A DNA stretch of 64,000 bases from Microbacterium testaceum StLB037 (GCF_008763945.1 NZ_VTQH01000001.1:1612110-1676109), one strand, 5' to 3'; counted from the first letter of the stretch, positions 1 through 10,696 are shown. Program-made: numbers and translations. The notes: generated by a model from the sequence alone, not told the origin.

Positions 1-96
1 TCGCCCCGGGGCCACGTCAGCCGCCCCGCCGCCGGCCGACCACGCGCGGGGGACCGAGCCCGGCGCCACCCCCGCGCCGATGTCGGTGGCCGGGGA

Positions 97-102
97 TAGC
101 CT
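97..102 (+). promoter_or_regulatory. -10 box (TAGCCT) of a leaderless promoter
   Basis: TAGCCT fits the actinobacterial TANNNT -10 consensus. It ends 7 nt before a GTG that is in frame with the transporter, so transcription should begin at or next to that GTG. This favours the GTG at 110 over the ATG at 80. Bases 1-79 show no gene I can support. Confidence 0.6.
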
Positions 103-109
103 GGAACGC

Positions 110-1432
110 GTGACCAGCACCCTCCGCCTCGACCGGCCGGGGTGGCGCACCTGGACGCTGTGGGGCGTGGGCGTGCTCGCCTATGTCGTGTCGATCATCA
201 ACCGCACCTCGCTCTCGGCGGTGGGCGTCGATGCCGCCGTGCGCTTTGGCGCCGACGCCTCCGCGCTGTCGATGTTCGCCGTCATCCAGCTCTTCGTCTA
301 CGGCGCGATGCAGATCCCCGTGGGTCTCCTTCTCGACCGCTTCGGCGCGCGGCCGATGATCGCGATCGGCATGGTGCTGATGGCCGTGGGCCAGCTCGTC
401 ATGGCATTCGCGGATGCCGTGGGGATCGGCATCCTGGCCCGTGTCCTCATCGGCGCGGGAGACGCGGCGATCTTCCCGAGCGTGCTGCGCGTGATCGCGA
501 CGTGGTTCCCCGCGCAGCGGGCTCCCGTGCTCGTGCAGCTGACCGGGATCATCGGCCAGCTGGGGCAGATCGTCGCCGTGGTCCCGCTCGCCGCCCTCCT
601 GCACGCCACGAGCTGGAGCGTCGCTTTCGGCAGCGTCGCGGGCCTCGGCCTGCTGTTCGCGGTGCTGACCTTCCTCATCATCCGCAACCGTCCCCCCGAA
701 CGCCGGTCCGATCCGGTCGACACCTCGGTCGACACGCAGACCGGCGCGATCCGCGTCGTGCGGTCGTCGCCCGACCTCCGGCAGGGGTTCCGCGAGTCGT
801 GGGCGCACCCCGGCACGCGCCTCGGGTTCTGGTCTCACTTCGCCACGCCCTTCGCGGGGACAGCGTTCATGCTGCTGTGGGGCTTCCCGTTCCTCACCGC
901 GGGCGAGGGGCTCGAACCGGCCACCGCGTCGCTCGTGATGACCTCTCTCGTGCTGTTCAGCATCCTCAGCGGTCCGGTGATCGGGGCGCTGTCGAGTCGG
1001 CATCCCACCCGTCGCTCGCGCTGGCTCGTGCTGCCGACCGTCGTGTTCCAGGCCGTGGTGTGGATCGTCGTGATCGTCTGGCCCGGGCCCGCACCGGTGT
1101 GGCTTCTCGTCGTGCTCATGTTCGCGCTGTCGACCGGGGGACCGGCGTCGATGATCGCGTTCGACCACGCGCGCACCTTCACCCCCAGCCATCGCCTCAG
1201 TACCGCCACCGGCATCGTCAACGGCGGCGGCTTCCTCGCCGCGCTCCTGGCCATCCTGTTCATCGGCATCGCGATGGACGTGCAGGGGGCGGGCAGCCCC
1301 GAGACGTACTCGCTCGACGCCTTCCGCATCGCCTTCCTGACCCAGGTGCCACTGTGGCTCGTCGGTGGGATCGCGATCGTCGTCGAGCGTGGGCGCACCA
1401 TCCGCCATGTCGGGGGCGTGCTGCCGCGCTGA
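110..1432 (+). CDS. MFS transporter
   Basis: This is a major facilitator superfamily permease of about 440 residues with twelve hydrophobic segments. The first helix carries the NRTSLS stretch. The loop after helix 2 has the MFS signature region with DRFGARP. A long polar loop sits near residue 200 between the two six-helix halves. The substrate cannot be read from the sequence. An ATG at 80 opens the same frame, but the -10 box at 97-102 would then lie inside the gene, so the GTG at 110 is preferred. The next gene begins 32 nt downstream on the same strand and may be co-transcribed. Confidence 0.85.
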   Translation: MTSTLRLDRPGWRTWTLWGVGVLAYVVSIINRTSLSAVGVDAAVRFGADASALSMFAVIQLFVYGAMQIPVGLLLDRFGARPMIAIGMVLMAVGQLVMAFADAVGIGILARVLIGAGDAAIFPSVLRVIATWFPAQRAPVLVQLTGIIGQLGQIVAVVPLAALLHATSWSVAFGSVAGLGLLFAVLTFLIIRNRPPERRSDPVDTSVDTQTGAIRVVRSSPDLRQGFRESWAHPGTRLGFWSHFATPFAGTAFMLLWGFPFLTAGEGLEPATASLVMTSLVLFSILSGPVIGALSSRHPTRRSRWLVLPTVVFQAVVWIVVIVWPGPAPVWLLVVLMFALSTGGPASMIAFDHARTFTPSHRLSTATGIVNGGGFLAALLAILFIGIAMDVQGAGSPETYSLDAFRIAFLTQVPLWLVGGIAIVVERGRTIRHVGGVLPR

Positions 1433-1464
1433 CGACCCGACGCGGCGGTGCGAGACTCGAGAGC

Positions 1465-2151
1465 ATGAGCGAGATCGACATCCGCACCCTCGACACCGTC
1501 GAGGCCATCCACGAGGCCGCGGGTGTGCTGGACCGGGTGTGGGGTGAGCACGGGACCATGCCGGCGAACATCCTGCGCGCGCTCGAGCACGCCGGAAACT
1601 ACGTCGTGGGCCTGTTCGACGGCGACGAGATCATCGGCGCCTCGGCCGCGTTCTTCGGCCCGCCGGCCGAGCGGTCGATGCACTCCCACATCACGGGCAT
1701 CGTCCCCGGATACCAGGGCCGCGGCCTCGGGAGACAGCTCAAGAACCACCAGCGTGAGTGGGCGCTCGAGCGCGGCGTCGGCCGCATCACCTGGACCTTC
1801 GACCCGCTCGTCGGCCGCAACGCCCACTTCAATCTCGCGGTGCTGGGCGGGCGCGTCATCGACTACCTCGTGAACCAGTACGGCGAGATGGCCGACGCCG
1901 TCAATCGCGGCGACGAGTCCGACCGGCTCCTGGTGTCGTGGGCACTGGCCGAGCCTCCCGCGCCCACCCCGACGGATGCCGAGATCTCGGCCGTCGTACC
2001 GGTGCCGGACGACATCGAGGGTCTGCGGTCGACCGACCCGGCGGCAGCCGCCGAGTGGCGTCGGCGCGTGCGCGACGAGCTGCGGGGGCACCTGGCATCC
2101 GGTCGCCGGATCGGCGGCTTCGACCGGCGCGGCTACCTCATCGTCGGCTGA
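1465..2151 (+). CDS. GNAT-family N-acetyltransferase (COG3375-like)
   Basis: The 228-aa protein has the acetyl-CoA binding loop of GNAT enzymes, GYQGRGLGRQL, near residue 90. It continues with a segment (WTFDPLVGRNAHFNL) that I associate with the COG3375 group of predicted acetyltransferases. The C-terminal third is less conserved. Acceptor substrate unknown. The ATG at 1465 has only a weak purine stretch upstream (gagagc). It follows the MFS gene by 32 nt. The family call is good; the subgroup is from memory. Confidence 0.8.
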   Translation: MSEIDIRTLDTVEAIHEAAGVLDRVWGEHGTMPANILRALEHAGNYVVGLFDGDEIIGASAAFFGPPAERSMHSHITGIVPGYQGRGLGRQLKNHQREWALERGVGRITWTFDPLVGRNAHFNLAVLGGRVIDYLVNQYGEMADAVNRGDESDRLLVSWALAEPPAPTPTDAEISAVVPVPDDIEGLRSTDPAAAAEWRRRVRDELRGHLASGRRIGGFDRRGYLIVG

Positions 2152-2170
2152 GCGAGGGGTCGCGGGGGCG

Positions 2171-2380
2171 TCACTGTTCGGTGATCGGGGTGTCCTTCTC
2201 GGCTGCCGGGTCGCCCGGGCCGGGGCCCGGTCGCACGGCCGCGTCATCGCGCACGTCGATGCGCGTCACGCCGTCGTGCTCCGAGACGTCGAAGCGCGGG
2301 GCCGCGTCTTCCTCCGTCGCCTTCGGGGCACTCGTCAGCTGGTCGTGGCGGTTCTCGTCGAAGCTCTTCTCGTCGCTCAT
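2171..2380 (-). CDS. small acidic hypothetical protein
   Basis: A 69-aa hydrophilic protein rich in Asp, Glu and Pro, without Cys, signal peptide or membrane segment. A good ribosome site (GAGGAG) lies 8 nt before the ATG at 2380. A GTG at 2389 gives three more residues and overlaps the stop of the dehydrogenase upstream. It is therefore the second gene of a two-gene operon with that dehydrogenase. I do not recognise a family; it may be a small stress-type protein, but nothing in the sequence proves that. Confidence 0.6.
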   Translation of the reverse strand: MSDEKSFDENRHDQLTSAPKATEEDAAPRFDVSEHDGVTRIDVRDDAAVRPGPGPGDPAAEKDTPITEQ

Positions 2381-2385
2381 CGCGC

Positions 2386-3198
2386 TCACTCCTCGCCGGC
2401 CGAACGCCAGGCGTCCGACTCCATGTGCGAGCCCGCCTGCGGGCCCATGTGCAGCATTCCGCCGTCGACGACCCAGCTCGCGCCGGTGACGTACGCGCTC
2501 GCGGGGGAGGCGAGGAAGCGGATGACGTCGGCGACCTCGTCGGGCTTGCCCGGACGACCCAGCGGGATGCCGGGGCGGTGGGTGCGCTCGGCATCCTCGG
2601 CCGACATGTCGTTGATGGGGGTGGCGATCTCGCCGGGAGCGACAGCGTTGGCGGTGATGCCGTACTGACCGAGCTCGAGCGCCATGGTCTTGATGAGTCC
2701 ACCGACGCCGTGCTTGGCGGCGACGTAGGGGGCCGAGCCGACGCGGGGCTGGTGCTCGTGCACGCTCGACACCACGATGAGCCGTCCGCCGCTACCGGCC
2801 TTCACCATGCGTCGGGCCGCGGTGTGCAGGGCGAGGAACGCGCCGTCGAGGTTCAGCGAGATGTCGGTGCGCCAGGTGTCGAAGTCGAGGTCGAGGAAGC
2901 TCCCGCCGATCCCGCCGCCGGCGTTGTTCACGAACACGTCGAGGCCGCCGAGCTCGTCGGCCATGGCGTTCACGGCATCCGGGACCTTGTCGAACTCCGT
3001 CGCATCGAACTGCGCGACGACCGCGCGCACGCCGCGCTCGCGGACGGCTGCGGCGGTCTCTTCGGCACCGTCCTTGTCGGAGTGGTAGGTCACCGCGACA
3101 TTCATCCCGGCGTCGGCGAGGGCAAGGGCGGTGGCCGCGCCGATGCCCGAGTCGGAGCCGGTGACGATCGCGTTGCGGGGGGTGAAGTCGTCGCTCAT
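2386..3198 (-). CDS. SDR-family oxidoreductase
   Basis: A short-chain dehydrogenase/reductase of 270 aa. It shows the NAD(P) binding motif TGSDSGIG near the N terminus, the NNAG motif, a catalytic Ser in the VVSSVHE region, and Tyr and Lys in YVAAKHG, ending with the usual GASWVVDGG strand. It is a classical SDR; the substrate is not evident. The start at 3198 is 7 nt downstream of a TAGCGT box and looks leaderless. Its stop overlaps the possible GTG start of the small acidic gene downstream. Confidence 0.88.
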   Translation of the reverse strand: MSDDFTPRNAIVTGSDSGIGAATALALADAGMNVAVTYHSDKDGAEETAAAVRERGVRAVVAQFDATEFDKVPDAVNAMADELGGLDVFVNNAGGGIGGSFLDLDFDTWRTDISLNLDGAFLALHTAARRMVKAGSGGRLIVVSSVHEHQPRVGSAPYVAAKHGVGGLIKTMALELGQYGITANAVAPGEIATPINDMSAEDAERTHRPGIPLGRPGKPDEVADVIRFLASPASAYVTGASWVVDGGMLHMGPQAGSHMESDAWRSAGEE

Positions 3199-3205
3199 GC
3201 GGCCG

Positions 3206-3211
3206 ACGCTA
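3206..3211 (-). promoter_or_regulatory. -10 box (TAGCGT), leaderless SDR promoter
   Basis: TAGCGT on the minus strand is separated by 7 nt from the ATG at 3198, which is the spacing expected for a leaderless transcript. Confidence 0.55.
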
Positions 3212-3284
3212 CGCGCGGCGGCCCCGCGTGCCCGGTCCCTTGCCACCGCGCGCGGCGGGCGTTACGGTCGCGGACGCTGCCCGC

Positions 3285-3290
3285 TAGCCT
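3285..3290 (+). promoter_or_regulatory. -10 box (TAGCCT), leaderless promoter
   Basis: TAGCCT is followed by six bases and then the ATG at 3297. No ribosome site is present between them, which fits leaderless translation. It is back to back with the SDR promoter at 3206-3211. Confidence 0.6.
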
Positions 3291-3296
3291 GCCGTC

Positions 3297-4430
3297 ATGT
3301 CGCTGATCCGCCCCGCCGCGCCCGTGACCCTCGATGCCGTCGAACTGCGCGTGCTGCACATGCCGCTCGTGTCGCCCTTCACCACCTCGTTCGGCACCGA
3401 GACGGTGCGTGAGGTGATCATCGTGACCGCCGAGACGCCCGACGGCCGCGGCTGGGGAGAAGTGGTGACGCAGTCCGAGCCGTCGTATTCCAGCGAGTAC
3501 ACGCAGGGCGCGTGGGACGTGCTGACCCGCTTCCTCGCTCCGGCGCTGCTGGCGCGTCGGACCGTCGTGCCCGAGGAAGTGGCCGGAGCGCTGCACCACG
3601 TCGTCGGTCACCGCATGGCGAAGGCCGGTCTCGAGCTCGCGGTGATCGACGCGGCCCTGCGCGCCGAGAACCGCAGCTTCGGTGAGTACCTCGGTGCAGA
3701 GAAGGACAGGGTGCCCTCAGGCGTCTCGGTCGGTATCCAGAGCGACCCTCAGGCGCTCGTCGCGGCCGTCGGCGGCTACCTCGACGAGGGGTACGTGCGC
3801 ATCAAGATCAAGATCAAGCCCGGTCGCGACATCGACGACACGGCCGCCGTGCGCGCGGCCTTCGGCGGCATCCCGCTGCAGGTCGACGCCAACTCCGCCT
3901 ACACGCTTCAGGATGCCGACACCCTCGCCGAACTGGACCACTTCGACCTGCTGCTCATCGAGCAACCCCTGCAGGAGGACGACCTGGTCGATCACGCGAC
4001 CCTCGCGAAGCGCCTGTCGACGCCCGTCTGCCTCGACGAGTCGATCGTGAGCGACAAGGCCGCCGCCGACGCCCTGGCCCTGGGGGCGGCGGCGATCCTG
4101 AACATCAAAGCCGGCCGCGTCGGCGGCTATCTCGAGGCCGTCGCGATCCACGACCGCGCGCTCGCGGCGGGCGTTCCCGTCTGGTGCGGCGGCATGCTCG
4201 AGACGGGGATCGGCCGTGCCGCCAACGCCGCTCTGGCCGCGCTGCCGGGTTTCACGCTGCCGGGCGACATCTCGGCATCCGCCCGCTTCTACGATCGCGA
4301 CATCGTCGCCGAACCGGCCGTGCTGGAGGACGGGTACGTGCGCGTGCCGACCGGCCCGGGCCTGGGCGTCGAGATCGATGCGGCGGCCCTGGACGCCTTC
4401 ACCGTGCACCGGGAACGCCTCACGCGGTGA
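3297..4430 (+). CDS. menC: o-succinylbenzoate synthase / N-acylamino acid racemase-type enolase-superfamily enzyme
   Basis: A 377-aa enolase-superfamily protein of the muconate lactonizing subgroup. The paired catalytic lysines appear in KIKIKPG near residue 175. The metal ligands follow as Asp in VDANS, Glu in EQP and Asp in DES. The third lysine is in NIKAGRVGG. This pattern fits the OSBS/N-acylamino acid racemase branch, which makes o-succinylbenzoate for menaquinone or racemises N-acyl amino acids. Sequence alone does not separate the two, and no other men gene is nearby, so the symbol is tentative. It is expressed alone from its own leaderless promoter. Confidence 0.8.
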   Translation: MSLIRPAAPVTLDAVELRVLHMPLVSPFTTSFGTETVREVIIVTAETPDGRGWGEVVTQSEPSYSSEYTQGAWDVLTRFLAPALLARRTVVPEEVAGALHHVVGHRMAKAGLELAVIDAALRAENRSFGEYLGAEKDRVPSGVSVGIQSDPQALVAAVGGYLDEGYVRIKIKIKPGRDIDDTAAVRAAFGGIPLQVDANSAYTLQDADTLAELDHFDLLLIEQPLQEDDLVDHATLAKRLSTPVCLDESIVSDKAAADALALGAAAILNIKAGRVGGYLEAVAIHDRALAAGVPVWCGGMLETGIGRAANAALAALPGFTLPGDISASARFYDRDIVAEPAVLEDGYVRVPTGPGLGVEIDAAALDAFTVHRERLTR

Positions 4431-4447
4431 GGCCCGGCGGCGCTCGA

Positions 4448-4453
4448 TAAACT
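4448..4453 (+). promoter_or_regulatory. -10 box (TAAACT) upstream of glyS
   Basis: TAAACT lies 55 nt before the GTG start, giving a 5' leader of roughly 50 nt. This contrasts with the leaderless genes nearby. No T-box or other structured leader is apparent in so short a stretch. Confidence 0.4.
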
Positions 4454-4508
4454 GGATGCCGCGCACTCGCGCTCGATCCCCATAACTTTCCCGACCATTG
4501 GAGCCACC

Positions 4509-5897
4509 GTGGCCGAACAGTCCCGCCTCGACAAGGTCATCGCCCTCGCCCGCCATCGCGGGTTCGTCTTCCAGGCCGGTGAGATCTACGGCGGTTCGCG
4601 CTCCGCGTGGGACTACGGCCCCCTCGGCACCGAGCTCAAGGAGAACATCCGTCGGCAGTGGTGGCAGACCTTCGTCCGCGGGCGCGGCGACATGGTGGGG
4701 CTCGACTCGAGCATCATCCTGCCCAAGCGCGTGTGGGAGGCCTCGGGTCACGTCGCCACCTTCACCGACCCGCTGGTCGAGTGCCTCAGCTGCCACAAGC
4801 GTTTCCGCGCCGACACCCTCATCGAGGACTTCGAGGCCCGCAAGAACCGCAAGGCCGAGAACGGCCTCGCCGACATCCCCTGCCCCAACTGCGGTACCAA
4901 GGGCCAGTACACCGAGCCCAAGTCGTTCTCGGGCCTGGTCAAGACCTACCTCGGTGTCGTCGACGACGAGTCGGGCCTGTACTTCCTGCGCCCCGAGACC
5001 GCGCAGGGCATCTTCGTGAACTTCTCGAACGTGCTCACGGCATCCCGTCGCAAGCCCCCGTTCGGCGTCGGTCAGGTCGGCAAGGCGTTCCGCAACGAGA
5101 TCACCCCGGGCAACTTCATCTTCCGCACGCGCGAGTTCGAGCAGATGGAGATCGAGTACTTCACCCCTCCGGCCGAGGCGAACGAGTGGTTCGAGCACTG
5201 GGTCGAGGCGTGCTGGAACTGGTTCATCGAGCTCGGTATCGACCCCGAGAACATGAAGCGCTTCGACGTGCCCGAAGACGACCGTGCGCACTACTCCGCC
5301 GGCACGATCGACGTCGAGTACCGCTTCGGCTTCCCGGGCAAGGAGTGGGGCGAGCTCATGGGCGTCGCCAACCGCACCGACTACGACCTCAAGAGCCACT
5401 CCGAGGCGTCGGGCCAGTCGCTCACGTTCTTCGACCAGGCCTCGGGTGAGAAGTACACGCCCTACGTCATCGAACCCTCGTTCGGCCTGACGCGCGCGAT
5501 GATGGCCTTCCTCGTCGACGCGTACCGCGAAGAAGAGGTGCCCAACGCCAAGGGCGGCACCGACACCCGCACGGTGCTCAAGCTCGACCCGCGCCTCGCA
5601 CCCGTCAAGGTCGCCGTGCTCCCGCTCTCGCGCAACGAGCGCCTGTCGCCGCTGGCCCGCGAGGTCGCCGACACGCTGCGTGCGGCCGGCTGGAACATCG
5701 ACTTCGACGACGCCGGCGCGATCGGCCGCCGCTACCGCCGCCAGGACGAGATCGGCACCCCGTTCTGCGTCACGGTCGACTTCGACTCGCTCGACGACAA
5801 CGCCGTGACCGTGCGCGACCGCGACACCATGGGCCAGGAGCGCATCGGCCTCGACGCGCTGCAGGGCTACCTCGCGGAGCGCCTGCGCGGAGCCTGA
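4509..5897 (+). CDS. glyS: glycyl-tRNA synthetase (alpha2 type)
   Basis: A class II aminoacyl-tRNA synthetase of 462 aa, the usual length for the single-chain bacterial/eukaryotic-type enzyme that charges tRNA-Gly. It begins with the family hallmark WDYGPLG near residue 34. It carries two cysteine pairs, CLSCH and CPNCG, around an insertion at 95-135. Motif 2 follows as FRNEI and [10 protein letters not shown], motif 3 as GLTRAM, and an anticodon-binding domain fills the last 100 residues. The start is GTG at 4509. It is followed by a strong hairpin and is probably monocistronic. Confidence 0.97.
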   Translation: MAEQSRLDKVIALARHRGFVFQAGEIYGGSRSAWDYGPLGTELKENIRRQWWQTFVRGRGDMVGLDSSIILPKRVWEASGHVATFTDPLVECLSCHKRFRADTLIEDFEARKNRKAENGLADIPCPNCGTKGQYTEPKSFSGLVKTYLGVVDDESGLYFLRPETAQGIFVNFSNVLTASRRKPPFGVGQVGKAFRNEITPGNFIFRTREFEQMEIEYFTPPAEANEWFEHWVEACWNWFIELGIDPENMKRFDVPEDDRAHYSAGTIDVEYRFGFPGKEWGELMGVANRTDYDLKSHSEASGQSLTFFDQASGEKYTPYVIEPSFGLTRAMMAFLVDAYREEEVPNAKGGTDTRTVLKLDPRLAPVKVAVLPLSRNERLSPLAREVADTLRAAGWNIDFDDAGAIGRRYRRQDEIGTPFCVTVDFDSLDDNAVTVRDRDTMGQERIGLDALQGYLAERLRGA

Positions 5898-5912
5898 CCC
5901 GCTGGATCGAGA

Positions 5913-5955
5913 GACCGGATGCCGTGGCCCGAGGCCGTGGCATCCGGTCTTCGTC
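5913..5955 (+). terminator. hairpin terminator of glyS built from GGATGCC/GGCATCC
   Basis: An 11-bp perfect stem, GACCGGATGCC (5913-5923) with GGCATCCGGTC (5939-5949), encloses a 15-nt loop and is followed by a T-rich stretch (ttcgtcgttc). The stem contains one forward and one reverse copy of the heptamer that recurs through the window. Confidence 0.75.
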
Positions 5956-5967
5956 GTTCCGAGAGGC

Positions 5968-6007
5968 GTGACAGCGCCGTGACAGCGCGGCCTCGCCCGT
6001 GACAGCG
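5968..6007 (+). promoter_or_regulatory. three direct repeats GTGACAGCG upstream of the ABC exporter
   Basis: Identical nonamers begin at 5968, 5979 and 5999, spaced 11 and 20 bp. They lie upstream of a likely leaderless -10 (CATGCT, 6028-6033; ATG at 6040). Direct repeats spaced about one helical turn are the type of site bound by SARP/BTAD activators, and such a regulator is encoded just downstream on the other strand. The link is inference. Confidence 0.4.
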
Positions 6008-6039
6008 GCGCGGCAGAGCCCGCGGCGCATGCTGTCGTC

Positions 6040-7046
<1,007 letters not shown>

Positions 7047-7050
<4 letters not shown>

Positions 7051-7850
7051 GCGCCCTCACCCTGGAACGCGACCTGCCCCGCACCGCGAGCCTGACCCAG
7101 ACGCTGCAGAACACCCTGACCATGGCGGGCCGCGGCCTCGTCAAGATCCGCCGCACGCCCGAGCAGCTCATCGACGTCACTCTGCAGCCGATCCTGTTCA
7201 CCCTGATGTTCACCTACATCTTCGGGGGAGCGATCGCGGGCGACGTGCAGAACTACCTGCCGATCATCATCCCCGGCATCCTCGTGCAGACCGTCATCAC
7301 CACCTCGGTCGTGACCGGCACGCAGCTGCGCGAAGACATGGACAAAGGCGTGTTCGACCGGTTCCGGTCGCTGCCGATCGCGCGCATCGCGCCGCTGTCG
7401 GGGGCTCTTCTGGCCGACACCGTCCGCTACGCCATCGCGACGACCCTGACCTTCACGATGGGCTACATCATGGGCTTCCGTCCCGAGGGTGGCCTGGGCG
7501 CGGTGATCACCGCGGGCGTGCTCGTGATCGTGTGTTCGTGGGCGATCAGCTGGATCTTCGCGTTCTTCGGGGTCATCGCCCGCAGCGCCTCGAGCGTTCA
7601 GGGGATCTCGATGCTGGTGCTGTTCCCCCTCACCTTCGTCTCGAACGCCTTCGTGCCGGCGAACACGATGCCCTCGTGGTTGCAGTGGTTCGTCGACATC
7701 AACCCGGTGTCGCACCTCGTGACCGCCGTGCGCGATCTGGTCAACAACGGCACGATCGGCTCGGACGCGGTCATCTCGCTCCTGGGCGCCGCGGTGATCG
7801 TCGCGGTCTTCGCCCCGCTGACGGTGCGCGCCTACATGCGCAAGGCCTAG
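7047..7850 (+). CDS. ABC-2 type transporter permease (DrrB family)
   Basis: Membrane partner of the preceding ATPase, 267 aa with six hydrophobic segments. A conserved cytoplasmic loop follows helix 2 (REDMDKGVFDRFRSLPI), typical of ABC-2 permeases of the DrrB type. FVSNAFVP before the last segments is a family hallmark. The stop TAG shares the palindrome CTAG with the stop of the convergent regulator gene, leaving no space for an intergenic terminator. Confidence 0.92.
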
Positions 7851-10696
7851 TCGAGCAGGGCCAGGAGGGTCTCGGCATCCACGTCCGTAAGGGCGGGACG
7901 GATGCCGGAAGCGGGCGTCGGGTTCCCCTCGGCGCCCGCTTCCCCGTGCGCGCGGACCCACACGAAGAACGGGTCGAGCTCGTCGGCGGCCCCCCGGACG
8001 GCGTTCGCGCGCGCCAGGGCCTCCGCCGCGCGATCCGGGCGTCCTGCGGCCGCGTTCCACCCGGCCACCGTGAGCAGCACCGTCGCGATGATCGGGTGAT
8101 CGCGGGAGTCGGAGGCGCGGGCGAGCCCGATGCGCAACGACTCGCGGGCCTCGTCGATCCGCCCGAGCAGCAGGAGCGACTGCGCCCGCTGCGCGTCGAT
8201 CCAGGCGAGGAACTGATCCGGGATGCCGGGCTGGCCGGCCAACTCGATGCGCTCGACCTCGCGCAGGGCGGCGGCTCCGTCGCCGGCGGCGATCTCGACC
8301 TGGGCGGCGGTCATGCGCGCCTGGCCGAGGGAGCGGACCGACCCGTCCGCGGTGGCGGCGCGGTCGATCTCCGCCGCTCGGCTCCGTGCCTCGTCGAGTC
8401 GCCCGAGTCGCAGCAGGATGCCGACGGCCTGGGCCTCTTGCTGGAGGAGATCGGGCACGGAGGTGAGGCCGCGGATCGCCGCGCCGGAGCGGTCGGTGAC
8501 GGCGAGGGCGTCGTCCAGTCGACCGGCCAGCACGAGCCATTCCGAGCGGAGCTGGCTGGCGAAGCCCGTGCCCCAGGGGTCGCCGATCCGCTCGAACATC
8601 TCGAGCGCGAGCGCGCTCTCCGCGCCGAAGGCGGCCATGTCGCCGGAGTTCTGCGCGGCCCCGGCTCGCAGGGCGTGCAGGATCGCGCGTGCCCATGGGG
8701 GAGCGGCGGCGAACTCGTGGTCGGTGACGTCGACGTGCCAGGTGCGGGCTGCCTCGCCCTCTCCGGTCTGCAGCACGGTCTCGGCCAGCCGGAGGAGGGG
8801 GGCGATGAGACCGGTGACGTCCGAGGGGAAGAGGGCCGCGGCGGTCTCGAGTTCGACGCGGCGGGCGGCGAAGCGGCTCGGAGTCACGGCCGACGTTCTT
8901 CCGTGCTCCGGGAAGGCCTCGGCGAACAGCGCCACCGCCTCGATCACGACGCGCGCTTCGTCGTCGAGCGGGGCGTCGGGGTCGGCGAACTCGCCCACCC
9001 CGCGACGCAGGTCGTCACTGCGTTCGCGCACCGCCCACGGCCACAGCAGACTCCTCAGCAGCCGCACCCCGCCGCGACGATCGTCCGCATCGGCGCGCGT
9101 GCGCAGGGCTGCGGCGAGGTTCTCGTCATTGGCGTCGAACCAGGCCAGAGCGTCGCGCAGGCCCGGACCGCGCACGGTCTGCTCGCGCTCGGCGGCCAGA
9201 TCGCTGAGCACGTCCGCGGCCCGGGCGCGGAAGTCGGCCTCCCGTCCGTCGGTCCGGAGGCGGTCGCGGCCGTACTCGCGCACGGTCTCGAGCATTCGGA
9301 AGCGTCCCTCTCGCCGCACGAGCAGCGAGCGGTCGACGAGGGCGTCGAAGGTGTCGGCATCCACGTCGAAGCGACGGGCGATCGCGCTCGCGTCGTCCGC
9401 TCCGATGCCGTCGGGGAAGACGGCGGCGGCGCACAAGGCCGACCGCTCGCCCTCGGTCAGGGTGTCCCAGCTCCAGTCGATCAGGGCGCGGAGGGTGCGG
9501 TGCCGCTCCGAGCTGAGCCGCGGCCCGTTCGACAGCAGGGCGAAACGGTCGTCGAGGCCGCGGTCGATCTCGACGAGGGTCAGGGTGCGCGTGCGGGCGG
9601 CGGCCAGCTCGATCGCCAGGGGCAACCCGTCGAGGCGCCGCACGATGCGTTCGGCCGTGGAGCGCTCGTCCTCGTCGGGAACGCGTCCGCGAGCGGAGCG
9701 CACGCGCTGGGCGAAGAGCGCGTCGGCATCGGCGGGCGGGAGCGGCCCGAGATCGACGAAGGCCTCGCCCGGGATGCCGAGCGGTTCACGACTGGTCGCC
9801 AGAACCCGCGCGGCGGGACTCATTCCGAGCAGCGTGAGCGCCGCCTCGGCCGCCTCGCCGACGACGTGCTCGCAGTTGTCGAGCACGATGACGACCGAGC
9901 GCCCGGCGATGGCCTGGGCCACGCGTTCCGGCCCCGACAGAGGTGTGGTCGAGGATTCCGGCAGCCGCAGGCGCCGACCGACCGCGCCCGCGATCGCGGT
10001 CCAGACGTCGCCCGGCGCCGCGGGAGCCAGCTCCACCACGATCGAGTCCGCCACCGCTCGAGCGGTCTCGACCGCGAGGGTGGTCTTACCGGCGCCGCCG
10101 GGACCGAGCACGGTGACGAGCCGATCCGTCGTGAGACGTTCGCGAATGGCGTCGAGTTCGTCCCCGCGCCCGACCAGGGGGTTCAGAGCCGCCGGATAGA
10201 GCGGAGAGGCCGGCGCGAGGGGCTCGCTCGCCACGATCCGCTCGGCGTGCGCGCGGTCTTCGAGCAGATCGCGCACGAGCCAATCGAAGCCGTCGTGTGG
10301 CACCCAGACCTCTCCCGTCCACAGCGCGAGGGCCTCTCGCGCGCTCGCGGCGTCGCGTGTTTCGCGGGCACGGGCGACGAGGTCTTGGAACAGGGCGATG
10401 TCGACATCGGTCCGCTCCAGCTCGAGCCGGTAACCGCCCGGCGTCGACGAGATCGCGCCCGCCGGCAGCGAGCGGCGCAGGCGCGAAACGAGCGATTGCA
10501 GCGCGGCGCGGGGGTCGTCGGGGGTGTCGAGACCCCAGACGTCCTCGGCCAGCGCCCGGTACCCCACGGTCGTGCCGGCGTCGACGGCGAGCCGCAGGAG
10601 CAGAGCCTGCTGACCGCGCCCGGATACGATCCCCGGCACGGTCGCAGCGCCCCCGTCCTGAGACACGGCCAGGCCACCGAAGAACCGCACGCGCAC
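7847..10696 (-). CDS. BTAD/SARP-like transcriptional regulator with NB-ARC ATPase
   Basis: A 949-aa regulator. Residues 1-95 form an OmpR-type winged helix, followed by a short bacterial transcriptional activation (BTAD) region to about 160. An NTPase module starts with NPLVGRGDE at 172; Walker A is GPGGAGKTT at 198-206 and Walker B lies in VVIVLDNCEHV. The rest is helical, TPR-like. This is the AfsR-like layout, in which ATP and ligand or protein sensing gate DNA binding. The GTG at 10696 is chosen because a TAGGGT box lies 7 nt upstream; an earlier ATG would extend it by 34 poorly conserved residues. It may control the convergent DrrAB pair. Confidence 0.88.
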   Translation of the reverse strand: MRVRFFGGLAVSQDGGAATVPGIVSGRGQQALLLRLAVDAGTTVGYRALAEDVWGLDTPDDPRAALQSLVSRLRRSLPAGAISSTPGGYRLELERTDVDIALFQDLVARARETRDAASAREALALWTGEVWVPHDGFDWLVRDLLEDRAHAERIVASEPLAPASPLYPAALNPLVGRGDELDAIRERLTTDRLVTVLGPGGAGKTTLAVETARAVADSIVVELAPAAPGDVWTAIAGAVGRRLRLPESSTTPLSGPERVAQAIAGRSVVIVLDNCEHVVGEAAEAALTLLGMSPAARVLATSREPLGIPGEAFVDLGPLPPADADALFAQRVRSARGRVPDEDERSTAERIVRRLDGLPLAIELAAARTRTLTLVEIDRGLDDRFALLSNGPRLSSERHRTLRALIDWSWDTLTEGERSALCAAAVFPDGIGADDASAIARRFDVDADTFDALVDRSLLVRREGRFRMLETVREYGRDRLRTDGREADFRARAADVLSDLAAEREQTVRGPGLRDALAWFDANDENLAAALRTRADADDRRGGVRLLRSLLWPWAVRERSDDLRRGVGEFADPDAPLDDEARVVIEAVALFAEAFPEHGRTSAVTPSRFAARRVELETAAALFPSDVTGLIAPLLRLAETVLQTGEGEAARTWHVDVTDHEFAAAPPWARAILHALRAGAAQNSGDMAAFGAESALALEMFERIGDPWGTGFASQLRSEWLVLAGRLDDALAVTDRSGAAIRGLTSVPDLLQQEAQAVGILLRLGRLDEARSRAAEIDRAATADGSVRSLGQARMTAAQVEIAAGDGAAALREVERIELAGQPGIPDQFLAWIDAQRAQSLLLLGRIDEARESLRIGLARASDSRDHPIIATVLLTVAGWNAAAGRPDRAAEALARANAVRGAADELDPFFVWVRAHGEAGAEGNPTPASGIRPALTDVDAETLLALLD

